A stretch of DNA of 64,000 nucleotides. Source: Aliivibrio salmonicida LFI1238 (lineage in GTDB: Bacteria; Pseudomonadota; Gammaproteobacteria; Enterobacterales; Vibrionaceae). Below, piece after piece: positions 45,457 through 54,990 of this stretch. Each line of letters begins with the position of its first letter. Position 1 is the stretch's first letter. A program made the position numbers and the translations under genes. The stretch is taken from assembly GCF_000196495.1 (NCBI RefSeq), contig NC_011312.1, positions 248,001-312,000 of the forward strand, in the 5' to 3' direction. Below the pieces are notes generated by a model. That model did not search any database. It saw only the letters and a list, made by a program, of their open reading frames with translations, and was not told the DNA's origin.

Positions 45457-46162
45457 GAGCCTTATAAAGCCAAATAGAATAATTTTTTACTTGAAAATTA
45501 TTCTTAATATATAAATTGATCGCTGGTAAATTACTAGTTTGTGTTGCGACTGTAAAACAGTGGCAACCTTTCGATGAAAAATAATTTGATGCATGGTCTA
45601 AAAGCTGAGAAGCAACACCTTTGCCTCTAGCGTATTCAGAGACCCCAATTAAACCTATTTGGCCTGAATTACCGTTAACTTTTAGAGTTATAAAGCCTTA
45701 GATAGAGTGATTTGTCTTATCTTTTAGTAGATAGCAAATATCGTCAAATGTACCATGAACTGCTTTTTTCACCCATTCAGTATAGAAACGTATCTTTTCT
45801 TGTTGTGAGAACCATGGGGACTTAAAGCGAGAATATTCATATAAATTATCTATAATATCATTGAGTTCAGGAAGATCTTGAGGAATCGCTGGTGTGATAT
45901 TTGTATTAGACAATATTGTAGACTCTGTTGGTTGTATTTGTTTGATAAAATCAAGTTCCCCTTCACAGTATGAATATCCTAGTTCACATAACTCATTGAT
46001 TTTATATGAATCTTGATTTTTTATTTTAGTTGTTATTAAGCAGTTAGTATTATTGTCATCTTTTAGAATATCGATACTACTTTTCCCATTTAAATCTATA
46101 TCATAAATAGGTTTCTTGAAAAAATTAGAGTCCCAAACGCGTTTTTTTAACTGCATGATCAT
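45443..46162 (-). pseudogene. wecD: dTDP-Fuc4N N-acetyltransferase (WecD-like) with an in-frame TAA
   Basis: GNAT-family enzyme. An opened frame of 239 codons with one TAA (45698-45700, codon 155). The part before it matches E. coli WecD: KKRVWDSNFF, SRFKSPWFSQQEKIRFY and KKAVHGTFDDICYLL. The part after it continues in frame with GFITLKVNG, the acetyl-CoA site IGLIGVSEYARGKGVASQLL, and a normal end. Likely E or Q changed to stop. Adds the acyl group to dTDP-Fuc4N. It lies on the strand opposite to wecE. Confidence 0.82.
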
Positions 46163-46238
46163 TAAGCCTGTTAGATAAGTTGAAAAATAATTTATGTTAT
46201 AGTAAATAACATGTTTTACATAGCCTCAGAGTATTTTT

Positions 46239-47381
46239 ATGATTCCATTTAATAAACCACCAGTAACAGATAATGAGATTTCATATATTGATCAAGCAAT
46301 TAAAAGTGGTTGTCTTGCCGGAGATGGACATTTTTCAAAAAAATGTGAAACCTGGTTTGAAAATGCTACTGGAGCACAAAAAACCTTGTTAACACCTTCA
46401 TGTACTCACGCATTAGAGATGGCAGCTCTTCTTATTGACATTCAGCCTGGTGATGAAGTTATTATGCCAAGCTATACCTTTGTTAGTACTGCAAATGCTT
46501 TTGTCTTAAGAGGTGCTAAAATTATTTTCGTTGATGTTCACCCTGAAACTATGAACATTAATGAGAATTTAATTGAAGCTGCAATAACAAAAAAAACAAA
46601 GGCGATTGTTCCTGTTCATTATGCTGGTGTTGCGTGTGAAATGGATCTTATTATGAGTTTAGCTCATAAGTATTCATTATTCGTAATAGAGGATGCTGCT
46701 CAAGGGGTAATGTCTACTTATAAAGGAAAAGCGTTAGGCTCTATTGGCCATTTAGGGGCTTTTAGTTTTCATGAAACTAAAAATTACACCAGTGGCGGTG
46801 AGGGGGGACTATTGCTTATTAATGACTCTAGATTTATAAAACGAGCAGAGATACTAAGAGAAAAAGGAACAAATCGTAGTCAATTCTTTAGGGGGATGGT
46901 AGATAAATACAGCTGGGTTGATGTTGGAAGCAGTTTCCTTCCTAGTGAAATTCAATCGGCTTATTTATGGGCTCAATTAGGTAGTGCTGATAAAATTAAT
47001 AAAAAAAGATTATCTGATTGGTTGTTTTACTTTAATAAACTACTTCCATTTCAGCATGAAGGTTTAATCGATTTACCTCATATACCGGAAGAAGTAAAAC
47101 ACAATGCTCACATGTTCTATATTAAAGTAGAAAATTTAGAGGTTAGAACTCAAGTTTTAAATAAACTTAAAGATCGAGGTATATTAGCTGTATTCCACTA
47201 TATACCATTACATAGTTCTATCGCTGGTCTTCAATTTGGTCGTTTTCATGCTGAAGATAAATATACAACCGAAGAAAGTGAACGATTGTTAAGATTGCCA
47301 ATGTTTTACAACTTGTTAGAAAGTGAGAGAGAACTTGTGTGCAATGAGTTAATTAAGATTCTAAAGGAAATTCAATCATGA
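46239..47381 (+). CDS. wecE: dTDP-4-amino-4,6-dideoxygalactose transaminase
   Basis: 380 residues (E. coli WecE 376), and very similar. PLP site SFHETKNYTSGGEGG with the lysine, PSYTFVSTANAFVLRGAKI (about 87-105), and REKGTNRSQFFRGMVDKYSW. Converts dTDP-4-keto-6-deoxyglucose to dTDP-Fuc4N. Divergent from wecD across 76 bases. Base composition in this part of the locus is more AT rich than rmlBAC by eye, suggesting separate acquisition. Confidence 0.95.
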   Translation: MIPFNKPPVTDNEISYIDQAIKSGCLAGDGHFSKKCETWFENATGAQKTLLTPSCTHALEMAALLIDIQPGDEVIMPSYTFVSTANAFVLRGAKIIFVDVHPETMNINENLIEAAITKKTKAIVPVHYAGVACEMDLIMSLAHKYSLFVIEDAAQGVMSTYKGKALGSIGHLGAFSFHETKNYTSGGEGGLLLINDSRFIKRAEILREKGTNRSQFFRGMVDKYSWVDVGSSFLPSEIQSAYLWAQLGSADKINKKRLSDWLFYFNKLLPFQHEGLIDLPHIPEEVKHNAHMFYIKVENLEVRTQVLNKLKDRGILAVFHYIPLHSSIAGLQFGRFHAEDKYTTEESERLLRLPMFYNLLESERELVCNELIKILKEIQS

Positions 47382-48499
47382 TAGACATCAAAGATAAGCA
47401 TGTTTTTTTTATCGCAGACAATGATCGATTTTTCTATTTATACGCAGATGCTTTAATTCATAGAGCTAAAATTTCTCCTGAATCTTTAGTTGTTATTGTT
47501 TTTCCTATGCTTGGTCATATGGATAATCTTAATAAAATAGAGCAAGTGACATATGCTCAAATTAACCCAGAAGTGATAGCATCGGCATTAGATGCAAAAA
47601 CTATTACTTTTATGTCGTTACATAAAGGTAATTCATCTTATGTTAAGCAAGTTCTAGAATTAAACGAAAGCATTGTGGATAAAGTGCACATTTTTCTGGC
47701 AGATGATGAAGTAGATCGTTGGGGGAGAGTATTTAAGAAACACGACAATATTGTTGAAGATAATAAAGCTTTAATTGGTAGAGATGATATTTGGGTTCTA
47801 GGGAAGATAAATAAATTTATTGCTCATAAAAAAACATTTGAGCAAAAACTGGTAACACTGTTGAAGCGTGAAACGATAGAGTTTATAGATGCAGGGGTGA
47901 TTTTTGATACGTTGCCTACGTTAGAGTCTGAATGCCTAAGGCAAGCATATATTAAGAATAAGATAGTTGCAGACTCTGAGAAAAAAATATTGATCGGTAC
48001 CAAGCAGAAATCATTTGATTTGAGAACTATAATATCGATTATAAAAGAATGTACAGCTGTGTTGGGTGATGAGTATAAATTTCTAATATTGTGGCATAAA
48101 AAACAGAGAAAAGAGCGTATGTTTCTTGATTTACATTTGATCTATTTGAGGCATATAAAAAGGAAAACGGTTGATGTAAGCTATGTCACCGCTTTGAATC
48201 CTTTAGGTTATACAGCATTGGTAATGTCATGCTCTCACATCATATTGCAAGGACGAGGTGGTGCAAGTACCGCAAGACAATTTATCAAATGGGCTGGTGG
48301 TATTGTGTGTATACAAGAAGATACGGCTAATAATTTTGGGTTTCGAGATGCTTTAGGCTTGGATATACTTAGTTTTGAATCAAGTAAAGAGCTAGCAAGT
48401 AAAATTAAAGAAGAGAAAATATCTTTACAGCTTAATGCAGAAAGAACTCAAGATGAAGAGAAGCGTTCAATTCAAGAGTTATTTCGCTTATATAATTGA
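47378..48499 (+). CDS. Unrecognised protein, possible Fuc4N-transferase (GT-B-like)
   Basis: 373 residues, no membrane segments. Overlaps wecE by four bases (ATGA), so it is made with the Fuc4N enzyme. The C-terminal half has a pattern seen in GT-B enzymes: MSCSHIILQGRGGASTARQF (about 288-307), then IKWAGGIVCIQEDTANN. This is reminiscent of the GT56 enzyme WecF, but similarity is not clear. Pairing with wecE/wecD makes a Fuc4N transferase the best guess. Low certainty. Confidence 0.6.
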   Translation: MIDIKDKHVFFIADNDRFFYLYADALIHRAKISPESLVVIVFPMLGHMDNLNKIEQVTYAQINPEVIASALDAKTITFMSLHKGNSSYVKQVLELNESIVDKVHIFLADDEVDRWGRVFKKHDNIVEDNKALIGRDDIWVLGKINKFIAHKKTFEQKLVTLLKRETIEFIDAGVIFDTLPTLESECLRQAYIKNKIVADSEKKILIGTKQKSFDLRTIISIIKECTAVLGDEYKFLILWHKKQRKERMFLDLHLIYLRHIKRKTVDVSYVTALNPLGYTALVMSCSHIILQGRGGASTARQFIKWAGGIVCIQEDTANNFGFRDALGLDILSFESSKELASKIKEEKISLQLNAERTQDEEKRSIQELFRLYN

Positions 48500-48616
48500 G
48501 CGTACTTTTTAAATGCTGAGTAATTATTTAAATGCAGGAAGTGTAGATTATCTAATTCGATTAAATATCTCTATTCCTTTCCCCTATAGTATGAAAATTG
48601 TATAAAAGTGGTAACC

Positions 48617-49807
48617 ATGAATCCAATTCTATCCCTTATCGGTCGTACCGATGCCTTATTTACACAAGATATTGCTAGCCATGAAGCTGAACTATCTCGT
48701 ATCGTCTCTCAATCTCGCTTCCTTGTTCTCGGTGGTGCAGGATCAATCGGCCAAGCGGTGACAAAAGAGATCTTCAAGCGTAACCCTCAAAAGCTACATG
48801 TTGTTGATATCAGTGAAAACAACATGGTTGAGTTAGTGCGTGATATTCGTAGCTCATTTGGTTACATCAATGGTGACTTTCAAACTTTTGCATTAGATAT
48901 CGGTTCTATTGAATATGATGCGTTTATCAAAGCCGATGGCCAGTATGATTATGTATTGAATTTATCTGCACTTAAGCATGTACGTAGTGAAAAAGATCCA
49001 TTCACTTTGATGCGTATGATTGATGTAAACGTGTTTAATACTGACAAAACAATTCAACAGTCAATTGATGCTGGCGCGAAAAAATATTTCTGTGTCTCTA
49101 CCGATAAAGCAGCAAATCCTGTCAACATGATGGGTGCTTCAAAGCGCATTATGGAAATGTTCTTAATGCGTAAGAGTGAAAAAATGGCTATCTCTACCGC
49201 TCGTTTTGCGAATGTGGCTTTTTCTGACGGCTCTTTGCTTCATGGTTTTAATCAGCGAATTCAAAAGAACCAACCGATTGTAGCGCCAAATGACATCAAA
49301 CGTTATTTCGTTACTCCACAAGAGTCAGGTGAACTGTGTTTAATGTCGTGTATTTTTGGTGAAAACCGAGACATCTTCTTCCCTAAATTAAGCGAAGCAC
49401 TGCATTTAATTTCGTTCGCAGATATTGCGGTAAAATATCTTAAGCAAATTGGTTATGAACCTCATTTATGTGACAGCGAAGATGAAGCTCGCGAATTAGC
49501 TAAAACATTACCTGCTCAAGGTAAGTGGCCATGTTTATTTACCTCTAGTGATACTACTGGTGAAAAAGATTTTGAAGAATTTTTCACTGATAAAGAAACA
49601 CTAGATATGGCGCGTTTTGATAATTTAGGCATCATTAAAAATGATCCACTTTATCAACAAGAGTTACTTGCGCTATTTGAACAAAAAATAGGTCAAATGA
49701 AGTCAGATCGTCAGTGGACTAAAGAAGAAATCGTACAATTATTCTTTACCATGATCCCTGATTTTGGGCACAAAGAAACAGGCAAGTACCTTGATAGCAA
49801 AATGTAA
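48617..49807 (+). CDS. LegB-type UDP-sugar 4,6-dehydratase
   Basis: 396 residues from MNPILSLIGRTDALFTQDI; the in-frame GTG nine bases upstream is less likely. It is an SDR of the CapD/FlaA1 type: LGGAGSIGQAV (about 37-47) and STDKAANPVNMMGASK (about 155-170). RYFVTPQESGELCLM follows. This size and sequence suit LegB, the first step of legionaminic-acid synthesis. First gene of an eight-gene operon, preceded by TATAAA-like promoter words. Confidence 0.85.
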   Translation: MNPILSLIGRTDALFTQDIASHEAELSRIVSQSRFLVLGGAGSIGQAVTKEIFKRNPQKLHVVDISENNMVELVRDIRSSFGYINGDFQTFALDIGSIEYDAFIKADGQYDYVLNLSALKHVRSEKDPFTLMRMIDVNVFNTDKTIQQSIDAGAKKYFCVSTDKAANPVNMMGASKRIMEMFLMRKSEKMAISTARFANVAFSDGSLLHGFNQRIQKNQPIVAPNDIKRYFVTPQESGELCLMSCIFGENRDIFFPKLSEALHLISFADIAVKYLKQIGYEPHLCDSEDEARELAKTLPAQGKWPCLFTSSDTTGEKDFEEFFTDKETLDMARFDNLGIIKNDPLYQQELLALFEQKIGQMKSDRQWTKEEIVQLFFTMIPDFGHKETGKYLDSKM

Positions 49808-49830
49808 TTAAGAAAGTGGAGACCAAAGTA

Positions 49831-50976
49831 ATGAACAAAACACCACTAGTTGAGTTTGTGCGAGATATTTATCAAACTAATGACTTTATTCCACTGCATG
49901 CCCCAACGTTTGATGGCAATGAGCAGAAGTATGTTCTAGAAACCATTCAAAGTACTTTCGTATCTAGCGTTGGTAAATTTGTAGATGAATTTGAACAGAA
50001 AATAGAATCCTATACAGGAACAGCAAAAGCGGTTGCGACGGTTAATGGAACAGCTGCGCTTCATGCTGCCTTGTATATGGCAGGCGTTCAGCATGGTGAT
50101 TTTGTTATTACTCAAGCGCTTACTTTTGTTGCAACCTGTAATGCATTGCATCACATGGGTGCAGAACCAATCTTTGTCGATGTATCACCTGTAAGCTTAG
50201 GGCTTTGTCCTAAAGCGATGGATGAGTATTTAACTCAACATGCACAAGTTACGGAAACGGGGTGTATTCATTCACAAACTAAACGTCCAATTCGTGCGGT
50301 TGTACCAATGCATACCTTTGGACACCCTGTCGAATTAGATGAATTGATTGCCGTTTGCCATAAATGGAATATTACCTTAGTTGAAGATGCAGCTGAAAGC
50401 TTAGGCTCTTTTTACAAAGGTAAACATACGGGTACGTTAGGCGATTTTGGTGCGGTTAGTTTTAATGGTAATAAGATCATTACAACTGGTGGCGGCGGTA
50501 TGGTGCTATGCAAAACGGCAGAGCTTGGAGCTCGAACAAAACACGTTACTACGACAGCAAAAGTACCACATCCTTATGAGTTCTATCATGATGAAGCCGG
50601 TTTTAACTATCGAATGCCGAACCTTAATGCAGCGTTAGGTTGTGCTCAGATGGAAGTATTAGAACCATACTTAGCTCAGAAGCGAGTATTGGCAAATCGT
50701 TATCAAGATTTTTTTGCTGAAAGTGATTTCCAATTTGTGTCTGAGCCTGAATATGCACAGTCAAATTATTGGTTAAATGCAGTGATTTGTCCGTCAGTAG
50801 ACGCGCGTAATGATATTTTAAAACAAACCAATGAATCAGGTGTAATGACTCGCCCAATCTGGCAATTGATGCACCGTTTGCCAATGTTTAAAGAGGCACC
50901 TCGTGGTGATTTAACTCAGTCTGAATATATTGAAGCACACTTGATTAATTTACCTAGCACGCCTGTTGCACTGTAG
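49831..50976 (+). CDS. LegC-type nonulosonate aminotransferase
   Basis: 381 residues from the ATG at 49831 (GGAG nine bases upstream); a GTG 15 bases earlier is also in frame. DegT/DnrJ/EryC1 fold, with PLP lysine in SFNGNKIITTGGGG (about 211-224) and VEDAAESLGSFY (about 183-194). Aminates the 4-keto product of LegB. Intact. Confidence 0.88.
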   Translation: MNKTPLVEFVRDIYQTNDFIPLHAPTFDGNEQKYVLETIQSTFVSSVGKFVDEFEQKIESYTGTAKAVATVNGTAALHAALYMAGVQHGDFVITQALTFVATCNALHHMGAEPIFVDVSPVSLGLCPKAMDEYLTQHAQVTETGCIHSQTKRPIRAVVPMHTFGHPVELDELIAVCHKWNITLVEDAAESLGSFYKGKHTGTLGDFGAVSFNGNKIITTGGGGMVLCKTAELGARTKHVTTTAKVPHPYEFYHDEAGFNYRMPNLNAALGCAQMEVLEPYLAQKRVLANRYQDFFAESDFQFVSEPEYAQSNYWLNAVICPSVDARNDILKQTNESGVMTRPIWQLMHRLPMFKEAPRGDLTQSEYIEAHLINLPSTPVAL

Positions 50977-51013
50977 CTGTAATGAAAGACAACAAAGAGG
51001 TAATCGGTTTATT

Positions 51014-52198
51014 ATGAGTCAGCTATTCATGAATAAGAAAGTAGCCGTTTTTACAGGGACAAGAGCAGAGTATGGCCTGCTCTTTTGGCTTTTAAAAGAT
51101 ATTCAAAATGACCCAGAACTTCAGTTGCAACTTTTGGTTTCTGGCATGCATTTATCTCCAGAATTCGGAGAAACCTATAAGCAAATAGAAACCGATGGGT
51201 TTGTGATTGATGAAAAAATTGAAATTCTTCTTTCATCCGATTCAGCAGTAGGTACAGCCAAAAGTATGGGGTTGGGTGTGTTAGGGTTTGCAGATTCGCT
51301 TTCACGATTACAACCTGATGTTCTAGTGATTCTTGGTGATCGTTTTGAGGCGTTAGCTGCCGCACAAACAGCAATGATCATGCGTATTCCCATTGTTCAT
51401 TTACATGGTGGTGAAATCACTGAAGGTGCTTATGATGATGCGATTCGCCATGCAATCACTAAACTTAGTTACTTGCACGGAACATCAACTGAAGACTATC
51501 GCCAACGTGTTATACAATTAGGTGAAGATCCGAGTCGAGTGCAAAATGTTGGTGCTATTGGGTTAGACCATTTAAAACGTGCGACATTTATGACGGTGGC
51601 AGAGTTATCTGAATCATTAGATTTTACTTTAGATAAGCCTTTCTTTTTGGTAACCTATCATCCTGTAACCCTCGGTAATGAAGCACCAGAAGAGAGTTTT
51701 CAAGCCTTATTAAATGCGTTAGATGAGTACCCAGATCATCAAGTTATTTTAACGTATCCAAATGCCGATGATGGTGGGCGACGTATAATTCCAATTCTTG
51801 AAGAATACGCTCGTAGCAATCCAACACGAGTATTAGCAATCCCTTCTTTAGGACAGGTTCGTTATCTTAGCTCGGTTATGCATGCAACTGCTGTTATTGG
51901 TAATTCATCAAGCGGAATAATTGAAGTGCCTGCCTTTGATGTTCCGACCGTAAATATAGGTTCAAGACAAAAAGGGCGTTTAGCCGCTAAGAGTGTTTTG
52001 AATGTTGAACCTAATCAACAGTCGATTTCAGACGCGATACAAGTTGCTATAGACCGAACTTATAAACTTGCTGATGAAAAGATCCATAATCCATATGGTC
52101 AGGGTGATACTAGCGGTAAAGTGATTGAAATGATTAAATCGTTGCAATTCACACCAAGCAAAGCGTTTTACGATATAACTATTAACGATGTAGAGTGA
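51014..52198 (+). CDS. neuC: Hydrolysing UDP-sugar 2-epimerase (NeuC/LegG type)
   Basis: 394 residues from MSQLFMNKKVAVFTGTRAEY; a further in-frame ATG at 51029 would also work. Family motifs are FTGTRAEYGLL (about 13-23), HLHGGEITEGAYDDAIRHA (about 131-149) and GNSSSGIIEVP (about 296-306). Hydrolyses UDP and epimerises C2 to give the 6-deoxy diamino mannose-type sugar for NeuB. About 13 bases from GAGG to the ATG. Confidence 0.92.
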   Translation: MSQLFMNKKVAVFTGTRAEYGLLFWLLKDIQNDPELQLQLLVSGMHLSPEFGETYKQIETDGFVIDEKIEILLSSDSAVGTAKSMGLGVLGFADSLSRLQPDVLVILGDRFEALAAAQTAMIMRIPIVHLHGGEITEGAYDDAIRHAITKLSYLHGTSTEDYRQRVIQLGEDPSRVQNVGAIGLDHLKRATFMTVAELSESLDFTLDKPFFLVTYHPVTLGNEAPEESFQALLNALDEYPDHQVILTYPNADDGGRRIIPILEEYARSNPTRVLAIPSLGQVRYLSSVMHATAVIGNSSSGIIEVPAFDVPTVNIGSRQKGRLAAKSVLNVEPNQQSISDAIQVAIDRTYKLADEKIHNPYGQGDTSGKVIEMIKSLQFTPSKAFYDITINDVE

Positions 52199-52205
52199 GA
52201 GAGTC

Positions 52206-53279
52206 ATGACCCTAATTATTGCAGAAGCTGGCGTTAACCATAACGGTGATGAAAATCTGGCCTTTCAACTTGTTGATGCGGCTTATCACGCAGGTGCAGA
52301 CATTGTTAAATTTCAAACCTTTAAAGCAAAAAATCTAGTAACGGAAGATGCAGTTCAAGCAGAGTATCAAGTTACCAATACACAAAAGCAAGAATCACAA
52401 TTAGCAATGTTAAGTCGATTAGAGCTTTCGTATGATATTCACCATCAGCTAGTTAAGCATTGTGAATCGTTAGGTATTGAATTTCTTTCAACCGCGTTTG
52501 ATTCAGAAAGCCTTGATTTTTTAGTAAATGATTTAGGGTTAACTCGTCTTAAAATTCCATCAGGTGAAATTACCAATGCCCCATTGGTTTTAGAGCACGC
52601 TCGTACTGGATGTGATTTAATTGTCTCTACTGGCATGGCAACCTTGTCAGAAATTGAAGCAGTATTAGGCGTCATTGCTTTTGGTTATGTTGCAGATAAA
52701 ACAGAAGAGCCAAGTGAGTTAGCTTTTCAGCAAGCTTATGCTTCAGAGCAAGGTCAGAAAGCACTAAAGAAAAAAGTGACAATATTGCATTGCACTACAG
52801 AATACCCAGCTCCAATGGTTGAAATCAATCTCAAAGCAATGGATACATTAGGTCGTGCATTTGAGTTACCTGCAGGCTATTCCGATCACAGTGCAGGGAT
52901 CACCATTCCAATTGCTGCTGTTGCTCGTGGTGCGGTTTTAATTGAAAAGCACTTTACGTTAGACCAAAACATGGAAGGCCCAGACCATAAAGCCTCTTTA
53001 GAGCCTCAAGAATTAACAGCTATGGTAAGCGCAATACGCCAAGTTGAAGTTGCTTTAGGTGTGGGAGTGAAAAGTCCAACGGTATCAGAAGTAAAAAACA
53101 AAGCCGTTGCGCGTAAAAGTTTAGTGGCAGCGAAAGCGATTCAACAAGGTGATCTTATTACAGAAGATAACCTTACAATTAAACGCCCAGGATCAGGCAT
53201 GTCGCCATACCACTACTGGGCTCTATTGAATCAACCTGCAAGCCAAGATTATAAAGCAGGAGATTTAATTGTTGAGTAA
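52206..53279 (+). CDS. neuB: N-acetylneuraminate/legionaminate-type synthase
   Basis: 357 residues. NeuB TIM barrel with IAEAGVNHNGDENLA (about 4-18), KFQTFKAKN, TTEYPAPM, and YSDHSAGITI (about 228-237). A C-terminal SAF/antifreeze-like domain (about 295-357) includes RKSLVAAKAIQQGD. Condenses PEP with the N-acetylated hexose to a nonulosonic acid. Confidence 0.95.
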   Translation: MTLIIAEAGVNHNGDENLAFQLVDAAYHAGADIVKFQTFKAKNLVTEDAVQAEYQVTNTQKQESQLAMLSRLELSYDIHHQLVKHCESLGIEFLSTAFDSESLDFLVNDLGLTRLKIPSGEITNAPLVLEHARTGCDLIVSTGMATLSEIEAVLGVIAFGYVADKTEEPSELAFQQAYASEQGQKALKKKVTILHCTTEYPAPMVEINLKAMDTLGRAFELPAGYSDHSAGITIPIAAVARGAVLIEKHFTLDQNMEGPDHKASLEPQELTAMVSAIRQVEVALGVGVKSPTVSEVKNKAVARKSLVAAKAIQQGDLITEDNLTIKRPGSGMSPYHYWALLNQPASQDYKAGDLIVE

Positions 53280-53916
53280 GACAGAGTTAAAGCCTCTGGT
53301 TGTGATTGGTGGAGGAGGTCACGCAAGTGTCTTAGTTGATATCCTTCGTTCACAACAGCGTGAAATTCTTGCTATTGTTAGCCCAGAGGATATTAGTCAG
53401 CGTCGTGTTTTCTCTGGCTTAACACATCTTAAAAATGATGACGATGTACTTGGTTTTTCACCAGACTCAGTATACTTGGTTAATGGCGTAGGCATGCTCC
53501 CTAAGTCAGGGTTAAAGCGTAAACTAAATGAGTATTTTATATCTCTTGGATATTCATTTGAAACCGTGATTTCTGATAGCGCTCAAGTATCCTCATTTGC
53601 TGAGATAGAGCAAGGTGCTCAAATTTTTTCAGGGGCTATCATTCAAGCGGGTGTAGTGATTGGTGCTCACAGTATTATTAATAGTGGTGTAATTATTGAG
53701 CATGACTGCATGATTGGTCAGTATAACCATATTGCGCCTAAAGCAATATTATGTGGTCAAGTGACGACACATCAATATGTATATATTGGAGCAAACGCAA
53801 CTGTGATTCAAAACATTACGCTTGAACAAAGTTCGATTGTTGGTGCGGGTGCTATAGTGACTAAAAATATATCTTCTGAACAAATCTGCTACCCAAGCCG
53901 TTCGGTATTGAAATAA
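53269..53916 (+). CDS. neuD: NeuD/LegH-type sugar O- or N-acetyltransferase
   Basis: 215 residues, TTG start at 53269, with AGGAG six bases upstream, overlapping neuB by 11 bases. PglD-like N-terminus VVIGGGGHASVLVDIL (about 10-25). A left-handed beta-helix of hexapeptide repeats (about 105-200; HDCMIGQYNHIAPKA) follows. In Leg clusters this class N-acetylates the aminosugar; it may instead O-acetylate. Confidence 0.85.
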   Translation: MLSKTELKPLVVIGGGGHASVLVDILRSQQREILAIVSPEDISQRRVFSGLTHLKNDDDVLGFSPDSVYLVNGVGMLPKSGLKRKLNEYFISLGYSFETVISDSAQVSSFAEIEQGAQIFSGAIIQAGVVIGAHSIINSGVIIEHDCMIGQYNHIAPKAILCGQVTTHQYVYIGANATVIQNITLEQSSIVGAGAIVTKNISSEQICYPSRSVLK

Positions 53917-53931
53917 GTAATAAGGTAAGTC

Positions 53932-54990
53932 ATGAGTTATTCTTGGAAAAAAGTATTAATTAAACCGGAATCCACCATTGTTGATGCGCTTAGAGTTATT
54001 GATAATGAATCATTGAGAATCGCATTAGTTGTTAATGATGAACAGCAGCTCTTAGGTGTAGTTACAGATGGTGATATTCGTAGAAGTATTTTAAATAACT
54101 TACCTTTAGATACCCTTGTTGTAGATATCATGAGTTGCTCACCTATTACGGCATCAGTGAATACAGCAAAAGAGCAGTTAGTTAAATTAATGGAGAGCGA
54201 AGGGATTCTTGCGATACCATTAATGGAAGAAAATAAAGTGGTAGGGCTAGAAACGCTCCATCACTTATTTGAAGAGAAAACCTATCACAACCCTGTATTT
54301 ATCATGGCAGGTGGCTTTGGTACGCGTTTGCGTCCTCTAACAGATTCTTGCCCTAAACCCATGCTTAAAATTGGTAATAAGCCAATTTTAGAGACAGTTA
54401 TTCGTAGCTTTATTAAAGCGGGTTTTGTAAATTTCTATATATCGACACACTATATGCCAGAGCAGATCCAGCAGCACTTTGGTGATGGATCTGATTTAGG
54501 TGTAAAGATCAGCTATGTTCATGAAGATTTTCCGCTAGGTACTGGTGGGGCGCTTGGTTTACTTCCTGATGATTTACCAAAAGACCTACCATTAATCATG
54601 ATGAATGGAGATGTACTTACCAAGGTCGATTTTGAACGTCTATTAGATTTCCATACAGAAAATGAAGCCGATGCAACCATGTGTGTTCGCGAGTACGATT
54701 ATCAAATCCCTTATGGCGTGATTAATGGTGAAGGAAACAAGATTACAAGTATGGTAGAGAAACCAATTCAACGTTTCTTTGTTAATGCTGGTATTTATGT
54801 CGTGTCGCCACGCGTGATCCAGTCGGTTCCTGAAAATCACCATATTGATATGCCAACATTGCTAGAACAGCATATGAATGAGCGCGATAACATTCTTATG
54901 TTCCCTATTCATGAATATTGGTTAGATATCGGTCGTATGGATGATTTTAATCGTGCACAAGCGGATATTCATACTTTGGGTGTTTTATAA
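53932..54990 (+). CDS. PtmE-type nucleotidyltransferase with CBS domains
   Basis: 352 residues. Two CBS motifs in the first 115 residues (GVVTDGDIRRS in the first) and a sugar-1-phosphate nucleotidyltransferase domain (about 120-352; MAGGFGTRLRPLTDSCPKP, NGDVLTKVDF). The same architecture is found in Campylobacter PtmE, which makes GDP-GlcN for legionaminic acid. Overlaps the neuA start by one base. Confidence 0.85.
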   Translation: MSYSWKKVLIKPESTIVDALRVIDNESLRIALVVNDEQQLLGVVTDGDIRRSILNNLPLDTLVVDIMSCSPITASVNTAKEQLVKLMESEGILAIPLMEENKVVGLETLHHLFEEKTYHNPVFIMAGGFGTRLRPLTDSCPKPMLKIGNKPILETVIRSFIKAGFVNFYISTHYMPEQIQQHFGDGSDLGVKISYVHEDFPLGTGGALGLLPDDLPKDLPLIMMNGDVLTKVDFERLLDFHTENEADATMCVREYDYQIPYGVINGEGNKITSMVEKPIQRFFVNAGIYVVSPRVIQSVPENHHIDMPTLLEQHMNERDNILMFPIHEYWLDIGRMDDFNRAQADIHTLGVL

